This document shows, piece after piece, positions 11,867-23,853 of a stretch of 64,000 nt of DNA. Under the pieces are notes generated by a model that saw only the letters and a list, made by a program, of their open reading frames with translations, ran no database searches and was not told where the DNA came from. The DNA is from Euryodendron excelsum (lineage: Eukaryota; Streptophyta; Magnoliopsida; Ericales; Pentaphylacaceae): contig CM065394.1 in assembly GCA_033060915.1 (NCBI GenBank), positions 19,937,001-20,001,000 on the forward strand. Direction: 5' to 3'. Made by a program: the position numbers and the translations under genes. Every line of letters starts with the position of its first letter. Position 1 is the first letter of the stretch.

Positions 11867-14573
11867 TCATGGAGGGGCATTTGAAAATGAGCTTTCCACT
11901 GAAATATCTTCAACATAGATGATGTTTAGCTTTTGATGAGCTTCTTCTTGAGTTTCATATTGATATGGTTTTAGCAGAATTAATAGCTGTTGAGTGGCTA
12001 AAATGTCTTTGAATGCCTTTGCATCAATAATTCCATCTTATTTACAAATGGAATGAATTGTATGTTTGTTAGTATTAAGAATTATATTCACAACACATAA
12101 AATTTTATGTGAGAATACCTCATTTGTATTCTCCATCAAATTCATAGCTGTGAATGGGAATAAAATTTTTGGCATTTTTTCCAAACAAGGTAGCAACATT
12201 GGTGGCAGAATCATCCTAAAGCTCTACCTCAAATTGACATCTACAATAGAGAATTTCATTTTTTTTCAGGTTGTAAAAAGAATGTAAACATATTAATGAT
12301 TCAGTTTGATGTAGATGTTGTAATTATAGTTTTTTATGATGTAATAAATAGACAGAAAGTTCAATTGGTGGAGAAATAACATGGAGTTTATATAACATTA
12401 AATGCATGACCAAATAACACTAAATAAATGAATACAAAATCAACTAAGAAAAGAACCATCAGAATGAGTGAAACTGGAACAAAGAAGATAGTTTGTTTGA
12501 TTTGTTGAAAATTGCTAGTAAGTGAGTACCAACGATATATAAGAAATAAGAAGAATGAGGTAGAGATAATCAAAAAGCTCAAACGGTAAAAAGGGAAAAA
12601 AAAACTAAAAAATTTGAATTGCAGAGCATGTTTGAGGTAAGATTAGATGATACTGGATAAACCAAAAGAAATATCAAATTAACTAAGAAAATAATAGATT
12701 TGAAGAATTGAAAACTAAGACAAAGCAAATATTTTGTTTCATTTGTTAAAATTGATTGTGAGGGAGTACCATAATTATTTAAAAAATAAGAAGTAACTTA
12801 CAGGTAGTGAATATAGAGAAGCAAATAATAATAAAGGAAATATTTTTAAAAATATAGCATCATAAAAAGTACTATAAATGTAGCTACATACCTTGGCTCT
12901 ACTACAACAGATTGACGATTACAGTGGATGCAATTAAAGACCCTACCATATTGTATAGCTATACCTTTGAAACATTTACCACAACTCATGTACCAAAAGC
13001 TTTGATCAAACTTCACTACGAATACCGAAGCTTTAATCCAGAATAGTTTCTATAATGGTAAAAAGTTTAGTTAGTTGGAGACAAATAAATAATAAAGAAA
13101 AAAAGGAAAAGACTAGCATGGTAATTAAAAGGGATATTGATCATTATATTATCCTCCACATTTGCAATCTCAGTGATAGGCACTATGTCATTAGCCTTGG
13201 GAAATCTAAGTTTGGCAGGGAAACACAAGAATGCATCCTCAGTGAGTGTAGCTTTCACTTGATTTTCACTTTCGACAGACCTTTGCAGTATATAAGAACA
13301 AATAATGAAGACATAAAAGAAGAGAATGATTTTGCTATTAGTTTATGTAATTTTACATAAGCAATAGAAATGATTAAACGATGAAGACATAAAAGAAGAA
13401 GAGTAACTGTGTTATTATTATTTTTATATAATTTAAAATTACCATGCATGCAATTCAGATGCTTCACGAAGAGTAGGATTTATCAAGAATGAACTGGATG
13501 ATTTGGTAAATAAAGATAAACCTGCAAAATTCATGAGATTGCTATATTATTAAAATAATTTAATGTTCTCCAATAAAAGTGTAGAGAGAGAGGCTACATA
13601 TTAGGTTACCATTGAAGGATACAACTTTAAGGCGCATTGCAACCACGACAGGAAACGAGTCTATAATTTCTTCTATGGCAAAACATTCATTTGACACAAA
13701 GTGATCCCACATTGTAAGAAACAGTGGTTTAGATCTAAAATATCACAAGAATCGTAATTGAAGACAAAATAATAGAAAAAAATTAATGTTGATAATTATT
13801 GTTTGAAATTTTTTTATGTAAATTAAAAAATTAGGATAACCAATTAAGGGAATAAATATCTTGCATGAAATTAATAGTAACACGTTGAATTTTACTATTG
13901 ACTGATGAACAGGATTTCTTGAATAGTTGATGGACTGTTTCTGGTCTCTATTTGTCTCCGGGGAAGATTTTTATTGCTAGTGCAATCACATCTGTGAAAT
14001 ATAATTTTTTTTTTATGATAATGTAGGAAAAACAAGGAATAAGTATTTTATAAGTGCAGTATATATTTTACCAATCTGTGAAACTGTGTCAACATATTTT
14101 GAAAGATCAAAAAATAGAACAAAGTTGAATTTGTTTGTGATCTTGTTGACTGTAACATTCGTAACTTCTTCAACAAGAGTTCTGCTATTAATGACCCATT
14201 GGAGATGATTTTCAACAAGTCAATACTTTGGTAAAATTGGCCTCACTATAGCATTAGAAACATAGTACCATTTCAACAAGGCAAGCGAATTTTCAAATAT
14301 TTGAATGTCACGTCCAAATATAGTTGCTTGGACTCTTGTGCCTTACATGAAAAATTAAAGGTTTTAAAGATATTGGAAATTTTCATTAATGTAAAAATAA
14401 TGTAAGTGAAAAGTGGCAATTTTTACTCTGGAGTCTCCAAATACGAATCTTTGATTTTTCTTTGGACTTGATTGTGAAGAATGGGGATATCCTTTTTCAA
14501 GAACACAAATTTGGATTGTCCAATTTTTGCTCTTTTCAGTGATCTTATCAATGTATTTTAACTATACTTCCAT
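11867..14573 (-). pseudogene. RPA70-like single-strand DNA-binding protein gene of the Helitron, multi-exon, decayed
   Basis: Translating the minus strand piecewise gives a recognisable replication-protein-A large-subunit-like protein, as carried by many plant Helitrons. Recognised exons in order: start ATG at 14573 with YIDKITEKSKNWTIQ and RFVFGDS (to about 14432); GTRVQATIFGRDI through WVINSRTLVEEV (about 14345-14060); DVIALAIKIFPGDK (about 13990-13860); PLFLTMWDHFVSNECF (about 13740-13600); INPTLREASELHAW (about 13520-13440); a segment at about 13300-13150; a C4 zinc-finger segment CGKCFKG...FNCIHCNRQ (about 13050-12890); FEVEL.DDSATNVATLFGK (about 12270-12090); and the tail to a TGA at 11867-11869. 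The fourth codon is TAG and other stops are present, so it is dead. OB-fold and zinc-finger functions are inferred from the family. Confidence 0.8.
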
Positions 14574-15843
14574 TTTGAATGTGTTGTGGCAAAATAAACT
14601 ATAAATTAGAAATTTAGGACTGCTACCCAACAGAACAAGTACGTGGACTGAAAATTAAATTTTTTCTTTGTTCTAGTCTTCACATGGGATTTTCAATGAT
14701 CAAAGTTTTTAAAAAAGCTTAACCACTACTTACACATCTGTTCATAACAACAACAAATACCTATATTTCCCAAGCCCTTAAACAACTACTAATTTTAGAA
14801 ATCCAATTTTCAGAATAGCTTTCCATTTAGCATTAATCACCATTATCTACCAACTCAATTTACAAGCTACAAAGTAATATAAAATAATTACTCATAAAAA
14901 TTTTATAGGCATTTATCAATTGATCCATAAAAAGATAAAAGATAGGTGAATAAGATACAAAATATGTAAGACTACATAATTTGAAAATGTTAAACACAAA
15001 AAGTAATAGCTCGCAAAATTGCAGTATTTTCTAGTTCTGACATCTCATAATTGAAAGCTAGGAAATATGAAATGATAATAGAACTTATATGAATTTCATT
15101 TTCTTTCTTATTCTTTTTTTTGTTTCTTGTAGGAGGGAAGACCTGGGGTAGGGAGAAGGGATTCCAATGATAGGGAATTAACATTAGAAATAGAGAAAAT
15201 AAAAGAAGACATTCTAATTCAAAATTTGTAACCTCACAAAGGTTTATATTTCTTCTTAGCGATATGTCAATCAATCAAAGAGACAAGACAAAGAAATACA
15301 AAATTTTAACAATCAATAATAAGAAGAAATACGCACCATTGAAACAAATATAAAAAAATTTTCATTTTAATCAAATGGAAAACGAAAAATACTCATAACT
15401 TGTAAACATAATAGAAAAGAAATCAACAACAAAGTAAAAATAAAAGGAAAGCACTTTGGAATTTAACTCTTACAAAACTGCATGCACAATTTTCTGTTCT
15501 TAAAAGCAGCAACGAAAATCTTCTTAAATGCCCCAACACACTATGAATATTAAAAGAAATCAAAAGTTACACCCACAAAAAATACCAACAAAAAATAAAC
15601 AAAAGATTATAGCCACAAACACAAACAAAAAAAAAATAGAAACCAAAAAAGAAAGATTTAGAAGTAAAAGCCATGATTAAATTTCAAATTATTATTGCAA
15701 ATGATTATTTGATATTAAACGTATAAGAGGAGAATTTATTTGTGGTAAATATACAAGGGAGCAGTTTATGGCGAAGTACAAGAGGAAAAAAATAAAAGAT
15801 GCATACTATTTGTGGAAACATATCAAACGTGTAATCAGAAATG
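14574..15843. other. AT-rich spacer between the two Helitron genes
   Basis: Poly-A-rich on the + strand with no recognisable domain in either strand. It separates the RPA-like gene from the Rep/helicase gene; promoter elements could not be pinpointed. Confidence 0.5.
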
Positions 15844-17680
15844 TCAAGCATTATGCACTAATTCTAACAACTCTTGGTAGACAATACTTTTTGTAGAATC
15901 ACTATTAGAGGCATCAACAGAACCAATGGAATCAATATTTTGTAATAATATAATTGGAAGTTTGGTTTTAAGATCAATATGTGAGAAGGAAGCCCATTTG
16001 GAGTTAAGCTATTTAAAAAATCTTCATATTGGCCTCATTCACTTGGATTGAATGGTTTATCAAAACTCTTATACTCTGTTATGCTTTATGAAAATCTATC
16101 AATGAAAATATTATTTATCTCATTCACAAAATAATTTTTTGGAGTCAGTATTGCCCGATGTATCATAAGCTCTAAGTTATCAACGTAAACCTCTAAATTT
16201 GAAAATATAAAATTTATGAGAAAATTTAAAGAATGTACATCATATATGTATGGAATTATCATTTGTGATAGTAATTTTATTTCGTCTTCTTTGATAATAG
16301 GCTCTATTCCATTACCAATACGTAACAAAAACTCATAAAATGAATTATCAAACTTGGCTCTTACATTTTCTTTCAATTTAATTTTTGCTAATACCTCCCA
16401 TAATTTTGATCTAAGTAAGCTCGCATCAATTGATTCTTCTCTTGTTGCTTTAGGTATAACGGGTAGAGCCTACCTAAAATTTTCTCCAAAAACAACTACT
16501 TTTCCTCAAAAGGCAGTTGAGAGTCATTCACATCTTGCAACATTCTGTTGAAAGCTTCAATAGACTGTCTTCTTGCCATAGTTGCCTCATCCCAAATTAT
16601 TAATTTGGCAATTCGCAACAGCTTAGCAAGCCTACCTTGTTTGCTGACGTTACAAGTAGTATTGTCATCAATATTAATTAGAATCTTGAACCGAGAATGT
16701 ACAATTCTACCACCAGGTAATATAGAAGTAGCTACACCTAAGGTTACAGTGGCAAGAGCAACAAAACACTTTGATCTAATCGTAGAAAGAATTGAAAGGT
16801 ATAAAAAGTTTTTGTCAATTTCACCAGGACCATCAATGAAAAAAAAGTCATGATTTTCTGAGAACACTCTATTTAGTATAATATCATTTGCTTGTTTCTA
16901 AGCACTATTTAACATTGATGCAACAAGGGTATCCTCTTCAAATAACAATATTCAACTTATCTTCTATCTATTTTGATACTTCTATCTCTTCATCCAAAGT
17001 GATTTGATTGTCTGTAATACCATAAGAAGCAATATTCCTACCTATTGATTCAAGTGTGAAATTTATACTTTGGAGCATCTTAATCCTAATCTGTCATCTA
17101 GTCATGCCATAAACATTCTTGTAATCTTTAGACATAACAACTTCAAATTTCTCCCATAAGATCTTACAATTGCTAGGATTACAATAAACTAATATTGTTG
17201 CAAAGAGATGACGTAAAGTAGAAGGCATTTGGTACATTGTTGCTTCTTATAAACACAATTCCAAACTATTGTCAGCCTCTAAAAGACCATGTAATAGGGT
17301 AGCCTCACGAAATGATATGACTTCAATATCATTAACAACTTTCAGTACATCAAATGATGCAGCTTCTTTAACATGATTCAATAACAACCGCAAATAATAA
17401 CGCTCACCTTTAATAGGAATTGCTACAACTATCCTACTAATAACATCGCCCATTTTCTTTGAGTCCAAATTTTTTTCTATGAGTCCCAAACAAAATGTTA
17501 TGAAAATTCTCTATACAAACACTTTGTTGCCTCTGTGTTCACTTTGTTCATAAAAAAAAAAAAATACTCAGTAAACATCGTCTTTGTTAACATATTATTA
17601 TGAGCAATGTAACTAAGATTGTCAAACTTTCTAAAACTAACTACCTGGTGATCTTCTAAATGCAACTGTAAACTTATCAC
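15844..17680 (-). pseudogene. Helitron RepHel, C-terminal PIF1-like helicase part
   Basis: Read on minus, in order: QLHLEDHQVVSFRK region (17680-17498), a piece ending at 17247, then a PIF1-family SF1B helicase: a degraded Walker A (IDGPGEIDKNFLY, expected GPGGTGKTFLY; the catalytic Lys context is altered) and Walker B (IIWDEATMARR) at 16867-16496, and the NMRAKFD...FLLRIGNG...PSQMIIPY-type domain at 16376-16086 ending in RAILTPKNYFVNEIN. With two frameshifts the helicase reads on through EDFLNSLTPNGLP and PIILLQNIDSIGS to a TGA at 15844-15846. The usual GLCNGTRL segment after that is not seen. The role in life was 5'-3' unwinding during rolling-circle transposition. Confidence 0.85.
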
Positions 17681-17689
17681 TATGGGGTT

Positions 17690-18480
17690 TATCTCATTTA
17701 CGAGAAAACTATAAATCCGTCACATTACTTCTAGAGGAGATATTCACCTAGCAAACTGGAAGCATTCAATTTCATCAATATTAGGGGATCCTTGTTCAGA
17801 AACTATAGGAAATGCAACTTTATCATGTCTTTTATATATATACTTGTACAAGTATTTTACTGCCTTAATAGTAGAACACACTTCAACATTAACATGGCGA
17901 TCAAACTTTGCTAATAAATAAGGATTATATGGTATGACCTACCTATTATCAAAATATGCACCACGAACCTTTACTCGATGACCATCATTACGACGCCTAT
18001 ACAGTGGGTATGAACCTTTTCCATGTGATGTAACATAACAGAAATCCTTGTGATATTGGTTTTTACAAAGTCCACCTTGTTTCATGGATACATAAATCTA
18101 TCATATAGATCAGGTGATATTAACTTTGCATTGTGCTTAAGCCCTATTAAGAAGTGAGCATGTGGTAGGCTTCTTTTTTGAAATTCCATAACATAGGCAT
18201 AAGCAACTACAAGTCCAAATATTTCTTTTTTAAACAGTTCATTTTTTGGTTGCTCTAGTTTTGCTCTAAAATCATGTGCAACTAAGTTTGGCCTATTTTG
18301 TGCCTCCTCTCCAGGTTGCAACTCTGCCTTAATCTTTGGCCATGTTGGATTGCAAGTCATTTTTAAAAACAAATCAGGTTTTTCATATCTCTGAACCAAT
18401 GCCATGGCATCCACATAGCGGCGACACATATCTCTTGGGCCTCCTATAAATGTTGCAGGCCAAATTATGCACTAGCCTAC
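17690..18480 (-). pseudogene. Helitron RepHel, HUH endonuclease (Rep) part
   Basis: The open piece 18429-18082 contains Rep motif 1 (FLKMTCNPTWPKI) and the two-histidine HUH motif (RSLPHAHFLIGL), which binds the divalent metal in rolling-circle initiators. Further on, with frame changes, lies motif 3 with two tyrosines (KYLYKYIYKRHDKV, about 17830-17880), where the catalytic Tyr pair acts in cutting and joining DNA. The key residues of all three motifs are still legible, but the frame is broken several times between 18082 and 17690. It is continuous with the helicase part downstream and with the N-terminal part upstream. Confidence 0.85.
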
Positions 18481-19720
18481 CTTACATGCATGAGTTTCTA
18501 CTATAACAACACTATCAATAATTTCTTGATAAAGTTCAGCCTGAATCTTATGTTGCTTATTGCTGAAATAATCAAGCTTTAAGGTCTCAATTTTGATATA
18601 CATGTCAATGACAAATTACTGCAAGAGCCTACCCAAACATAAAACAATAAATTTATCATTTGGTCTTATTTGTAGCTTATAATAATAATACTCACGACAG
18701 GACACTGATCCCCTAGTTTTTTTGCCGCTTTCCAAAATTGAAATTTTATAGAAAAAGAGAGTTAATAATGTATAGTAGACAAACGGAATTTTATTATAAA
18801 ATTATAATTAAGAAATTACTTTTTTTCTCTTTTTCAATTACCTCAGCAATAGCAGACATCCAAGAATTCACCTTCACATAGTTTTGATTTTTTTTTTCTT
18901 TATCTTTTGTATTCCTTGATGCCATCTAGTATTACCAGAAGGAAACAATAATAGGTATTGCAGTGAATCATAACAACCAAAATAATATTTCACTCTTTGA
19001 CTGAAACCATAATGACTATAGACAATAATATCTCGTTCTTTACGTTCCACACTATTATCACCTTCAATCCATATTCCCACCACTTGTGATGCCAAAGGAG
19101 CATTATAAACTCTTTGAACTAAGCCAGCATCTTTTCTTATAACAATTTGCTGATTTTTCAAATTAGGAATATTAGTAAGACTTCAGAAGAAAGTAGCATA
19201 TGGATTAACTTTTAACACTTCAATCGGCCTAGATAAAATATTAGCATTCATTTTTTTTAAAGGCTCAATCGATTATGTATTTCATGCTCCGTATCAAAGA
19301 AATAAAGCTGCAAATATAAAGGGCGAGAATCTACTAGTAATAGTTCATTAATAGAATGATAAACTTATCCTTGAGCTCTAAATGTATATATGCCTTTGCT
19401 CCTATGGCATAGGTCTTTATCATATTTGACTCCAAATGATGTGAACGCAAGTGTGTTATTATACATGCGAACATATTTTCGAAATTAAATAGAATCTTCT
19501 GACCCCAAAGTATACAAATTATAAAAATCAGTAGGAACTTCATTACAAACTAATGAAATACTTCCATCAGAGCAGCAAAACCCTTAGGCTCCAAACAAAA
19601 TCTCTTAGCTTGGTAGTGGCTACATGGCTGTACAACATGTAGCATATTTGCGAAACACGGTACATGGTTTATAATATTGTCATTATTCCTCTTTCGCCCT
19701 ATAAAGAACCAAAAGTTCCA
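18481..19720 (-). pseudogene. Helitron RepHel, N-terminal part
   Basis: 19161-18874 encodes the conserved block RVYNAPLASQVVGIWIEG ... RDIIVYSHYGFSQRVKYYF...LLLFPSGNTRWHQGI typical of the Helitron_like_N region. Upstream, in another frame, about 19560-19280 reads YNLYTLGSEDSI, FRKYVRMYNNTLAFTSFG and PLYLQLYFFDTEHEI with two TAA stops that replace Gln-like positions, and before it a cysteine-containing block EPKGFCCSDGSISLV (about 19615-19560). The start codon is not determined. 18480-18870 is too decayed to read. Confidence 0.75.
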
Positions 19721-22700
19721 AATATTTGGTCAAATATGAATAAGTGCTTCCTTTAATCTAACCTATTGCATACTATTAAAAAAAAAACATTTACCTTGTA
19801 TACATCTTAATTTTTTATTTACGTTACTTGTCATCTTTGCAGATCATCGACATTTTAATAGGATCCTCAATAATAGAATACATTAGGTATTTTTTATTGT
19901 GGTCAACTTAAAGTACAAACTCACCAACATAGGATTTCTCATTTTCTACGACGCCAACATTTATATCTTCTTGAAGAATGGAGGACCTAATATGTTTCTT
20001 TGGCTTGAGATTGTTGTTTTGCCAGCTCACAAAATGTTGTAACCATTCATTTGACATAACAAGATCAAAAGCTTGGGATGATGATGATCTTATTAAAGTT
20101 TTAATTATGATTGCTAATACTATCAATTTGTAAAAGCCTTGAGGACTATATATAACACAACTTTACTGAAAAAAGACACCTGTCTTGATTATTTATTTTC
20201 AGTGTAAGGTAGAAGTTCACTTGGAACTTTCTTTTATAAATGTGATTGCATTATGAAGTACACAAATTTTAATTTTCTAACAAAAACATCAGAAGAGAAT
20301 TACAATAAATATATTATCATAAATTAAATAAAATTATGAAATCATACATAGGTTTCTAAATAAACCTCAAACTACAAAGCGATACCTATCACTTCCTTAA
20401 TCGAAGTATCTTTTATAATAACTCCTTGATTTATTGATTGATTATCTATAAACTCTTTTTGCCTTCTCCATAAGACATTTCTATTTGCGCATATTTATCA
20501 TTGTTTGTTTAGAAAAATTCCTATATTCAAATTAAAATATATATGATTCGTTATGTTGGAAAAAAGAAACAGAAACAAACTTTCTTATTCAGTGTGTTTC
20601 CTGTGTGCATAAGATTCTCTATTTCTCCTCTGTACATTTTATTTTTTCTCTTCCGATAGTGTAGTATACCTTGTCATTGAATCTTTCTTTCCAACGTTCT
20701 CTCTACGTTATCTATATAGACGTAAATGAGAATTGCATTCATTCGTTACCTACATTGTCTGGTAATTTATAAATGACGTTTATACATTTGTGAAACAAGC
20801 TATTTATCATCATGATTACAAGGCACCAAAATTTTTTGTTTATTAATTTTTCCCTGCGCATATGCTTCTCTTTTTCTTGCTCATTTTGTAAATTTTTGCT
20901 CTTCTGGTAGATCAGCATACATTTTTTCCACAACTTTACTCATTTGAAATGTTTAGTTTATCATGTATATATCAATATATGGTTAGAAAATAATTGCAGT
21001 CAACAAAATACAAGACTAACCTGCTATTAATCTTACTCTCTGCGTAATCTTCGTAACAGAATTATCTATTATTAGGAAGCACAATAGATATTGATATCGA
21101 TGAACCCAACAAAGTGCACCTTAAAAAAAAAGTTTTTGTCTATTTTCATATATAACTATATAATTCATAAATATCATAAGCATTCTTGCTCATTGGAAAA
21201 CAACACCCTGCAATAGTAGATATTTAAAAAAAATCAACCACATTAAAACAGAAACAATAAAAAGAAAGACCACAAACATTTGCAAAAATAGATAAACAAT
21301 AGATATATTTGATAACTACCATCCACTATGGAGATGCACAAATGTAATAGTAAAAAATAAAGTACCAAGTAAATAAAAGAAATGATTCAATAGGCAAATA
21401 TTTGGAATGTTTAAGAGTATTGGACAGCAGCATAACGTGAAACCGAATTATAATTACCTAGTCAACTTCTAAATGTGAAAACTTGCCTAAAACAGACAAT
21501 ATCTATCGTCTGCCAAAAAAAATGCAAGTCCAAAAAAATGTTTCAAGAAGTCACATATAAACTTCTCTATTATCACTAATAAAAAATAACAAACTAATTA
21601 TTCATTTTAACAAAATCTAAAAAACCAACCACCACCATTAAGCATTAAGTATAATGATGTATCACAAATAAATAAAGGAAAGAGAATAAATATAAATCTT
21701 CTTTTCATTTTTGCTACTAAATACAAATTCAGTGGTACTTATCTGATCATTGGAAATAAACTAAATTAATGCACAAATACTATGGGTTATGCCAAAGAAG
21801 AACTAAACAAAAAAACTTGATAGGAAGCTTAATGAAGATTTGTAGCTATAAAAGGGAAAAAAACACGGGAAGAAAAATCACAAATAAAGAGAATTCTGTA
21901 TAAAGTTTCTATTCAATCTTTATAGCTGCCCCAAGCAAAGTTTCAAGAGCAGCTATCTTAGGGAAGTTTTCAAGAGTTGTATATAATTTCTAGTCCCCAA
22001 AATTTCATAATGTTGTTCAAAGTTTTAAACCAACAGAAGAAAATAATCATTAAAGTATAACTGTTGAAAAAAGAACCAAAATAACAAATAGAATATAACA
22101 ATTTCTTAGCAATTAAAGCAGTGATCAACAACAAAGTAAAAATTAATACATCTAGATTCTAAGCCAAAAGTGTAAAGAAAAATATAAAAAAAAACACTGA
22201 ATAACCTAACATTAAAGAAACACTTCGTTTGTCTAGAATTGAAAATAAAAAGGTGGGAGGGGAAAAATATGACCCAAACCAAAACAAAGGCAAGGAAAAA
22301 AAAAAGGAGACTCACAAAAAATTAATACATCTCGACTCTTATCAAATAATATGCAGAATATTCCACCGAATCAAGTACTAAAAAACCCCCATCGTCGAAG
22401 CCAAACTGATAGAAAACAAATGGATTCTTCAGACCTGAGAAATAATTGGAAAAAATTAAATAAAGTTTCAAAGGGTAGAGACACTCAAAGGAAAAAACAC
22501 ATAAACTCAATATCACTTGAACCAAGCAAAAGATCAATCATAGAACCCAAATTGAAGCACAATCGAAAGCGTATGAAAAAAAAAATAATGAATAAACCTA
22601 ACACCAAACAAACATTTGATTTCTCTAGAACTCTATATAAAAGTAGAGAGGAAAAAAATAAACCTAAACCAAATACCAGAACTAAAAATAGAGCTGAGTA

Positions 22701-23229
22701 AACCAAACCAAATTCTAGATGAAAGAAAGAAAGAACCATCATAGAATTTAAATCCAAACCAAAGTATGAAAAGCACTACCAAAACACCTCAAATGAAAAA
22801 ATCCCATCACAGAATCCAAATAGAACCAAAGATGAGAAAGCACTACAAATAGATTAATACCAGATCAAACAAACACAAGTAGAACACCCATTGCAAATTC
22901 CAAACCAACCCAAAAAAGTACTATAGAGAGAGATATCAAATGAAGCAAAGAAACAAAGCCAAAGCACTATAGAGAAACTATCTCTTCCATCTCTCTCTTT
23001 TGCTCTATTATCATCGATCTGCTATCAATTCACGCATCCTCCTACCAAAGCAAAAAGCAATCTAGACAAGACCATTTCATTCCACAATAAGCATCCAACA
23101 AAGTATCGACATATCAGTTTAGTTGAGGGCTAAAATCGTAACAACACTGTGCAAGTACTCCGAAGGTTACATGTCATAATTTTAAGCAAACCTCAACGGC
23201 AAAATCGTCACTAGAAAGTGGTCCGATCA
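19721..23229. other. Helitron 5' leader region, AT-rich, with internal direct repeats
   Basis: No domain is recognised. A 72-residue minus ORF at 20126-19908 and the ORFs between 22106 and 22757 look like chance reading of AT-rich DNA. 22143-22320 and 22565-22700 resemble each other (TCTAGAATT...GAGGGAAAAAA-like blocks), indicating a degenerate direct repeat about 430 bases apart. 22686-23281 is the part shared with 9.0-10.1 kb. Confidence 0.5.
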
Positions 23230-23281
23230 TATAGCTATAGTAAAGGGGCAACGGCTCTTTTTATATATAGTAAGACATAGA
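23230..23281 (-). repeat. Helitron 5' terminal region
   Basis: The minus-strand end is TC followed by a TATATATAAAAAGAG-like tract and the block GTTGCCCCTTTACT. The same block ends the copies near 9355 and 10085, after which sequence is no longer shared with this locus. The flanking base fits A|TC here but not at the other two copies. Confidence 0.5.
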
Positions 23282-23308
23282 TGTTAGTGAAAATCCATGA
23301 ATTTTTTT

Positions 23309-23844
23309 AAGGATTAATTACACTTTGCACCCTTACATTTTACACCAAATTTCACTTCAAGATTTTTATTTTTATTTGTTATGAATAAGCTCATACACTT
23401 CTAATTTGTTACAATGTCCACGTTATGCTAATTTCTATTTGAGAAATGAAAGAAAAATTCTCATGTGAGAAGCACGTGACCTTTCTTAAATGTTAAAGAT
23501 CCAAAATACAGCCTTTTCCCATCTAAATATTTACACACACCACACATGAGCCGAATTGGTATTTTTACGAGGCCTACATTACATATACATCATAATGTTG
23601 AATACACTAATAATTTTAAAGTGATTTTAGAGGGATTTGTGGTAGATTATTAGGGAAAAGAGTTAGATTTTATATCTTTACCTATTGATTTTGGCCATTT
23701 ACTTGTCAATGCGAATTTTCCAAATAGAAGTAGTAGACATTGCAACAAATTAAAAGTAAAGAGAGTTTAATTGTTACAATTAAAAATTAAAATCTTAAAG
23801 TGGTATTTGGTGTGGAGTGTAAAGGTGCAAAGTGAAATTAATCT
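23309..23844. mobile_element. MITE with about 110-bp terminal inverted repeats and a 9-bp target duplication
   Basis: The left end (AAGGATTAATTACACTTTGCACCC) is the inverted match of the right end (about 23741-23844), with similarity continuing for about 110 bases through CACCAAAT and AATTTGTTACAATGTC. The flanks AATTTTTTT (23300-23308) and AATTTTTTC (23845-23853) agree at 8 of 9 positions, which suggests a Mutator-type 9-bp duplication, although the T-run lowers the weight of this. There is no coding capacity. It sits 18 bases from the Helitron end. Confidence 0.7.
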
Positions 23845-23853
23845 AATTTTTTC

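Larger units (their letters stand above)
11867..23281 (-). mobile_element. Decayed Helitron carrying RPA-like and Rep/helicase genes
   Basis: Two Helitron hallmark genes, an RPA-like gene and a RepHel gene, lie on the same strand. The 5' terminus is proposed at 23281: on minus it reads A|TCTATGTCTTACTATATAT, fitting the 5'-TC rule with a preceding A, and sequence homology with the second copy (10085, 9355) stops at about this point. The 3' CTRR end was not found, so the left limit given here is just the end of the RPA-like gene. Every ORF has stops and frameshifts, so it is not autonomous now. Confidence 0.7.

Noticed and set aside
22106..22757. ORFs rich in Phe/Leu (minus) or Lys/Asn (plus), membrane-like at first sight
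   Set aside because: Produced by A-rich DNA in the Helitron leader; no conserved motif.
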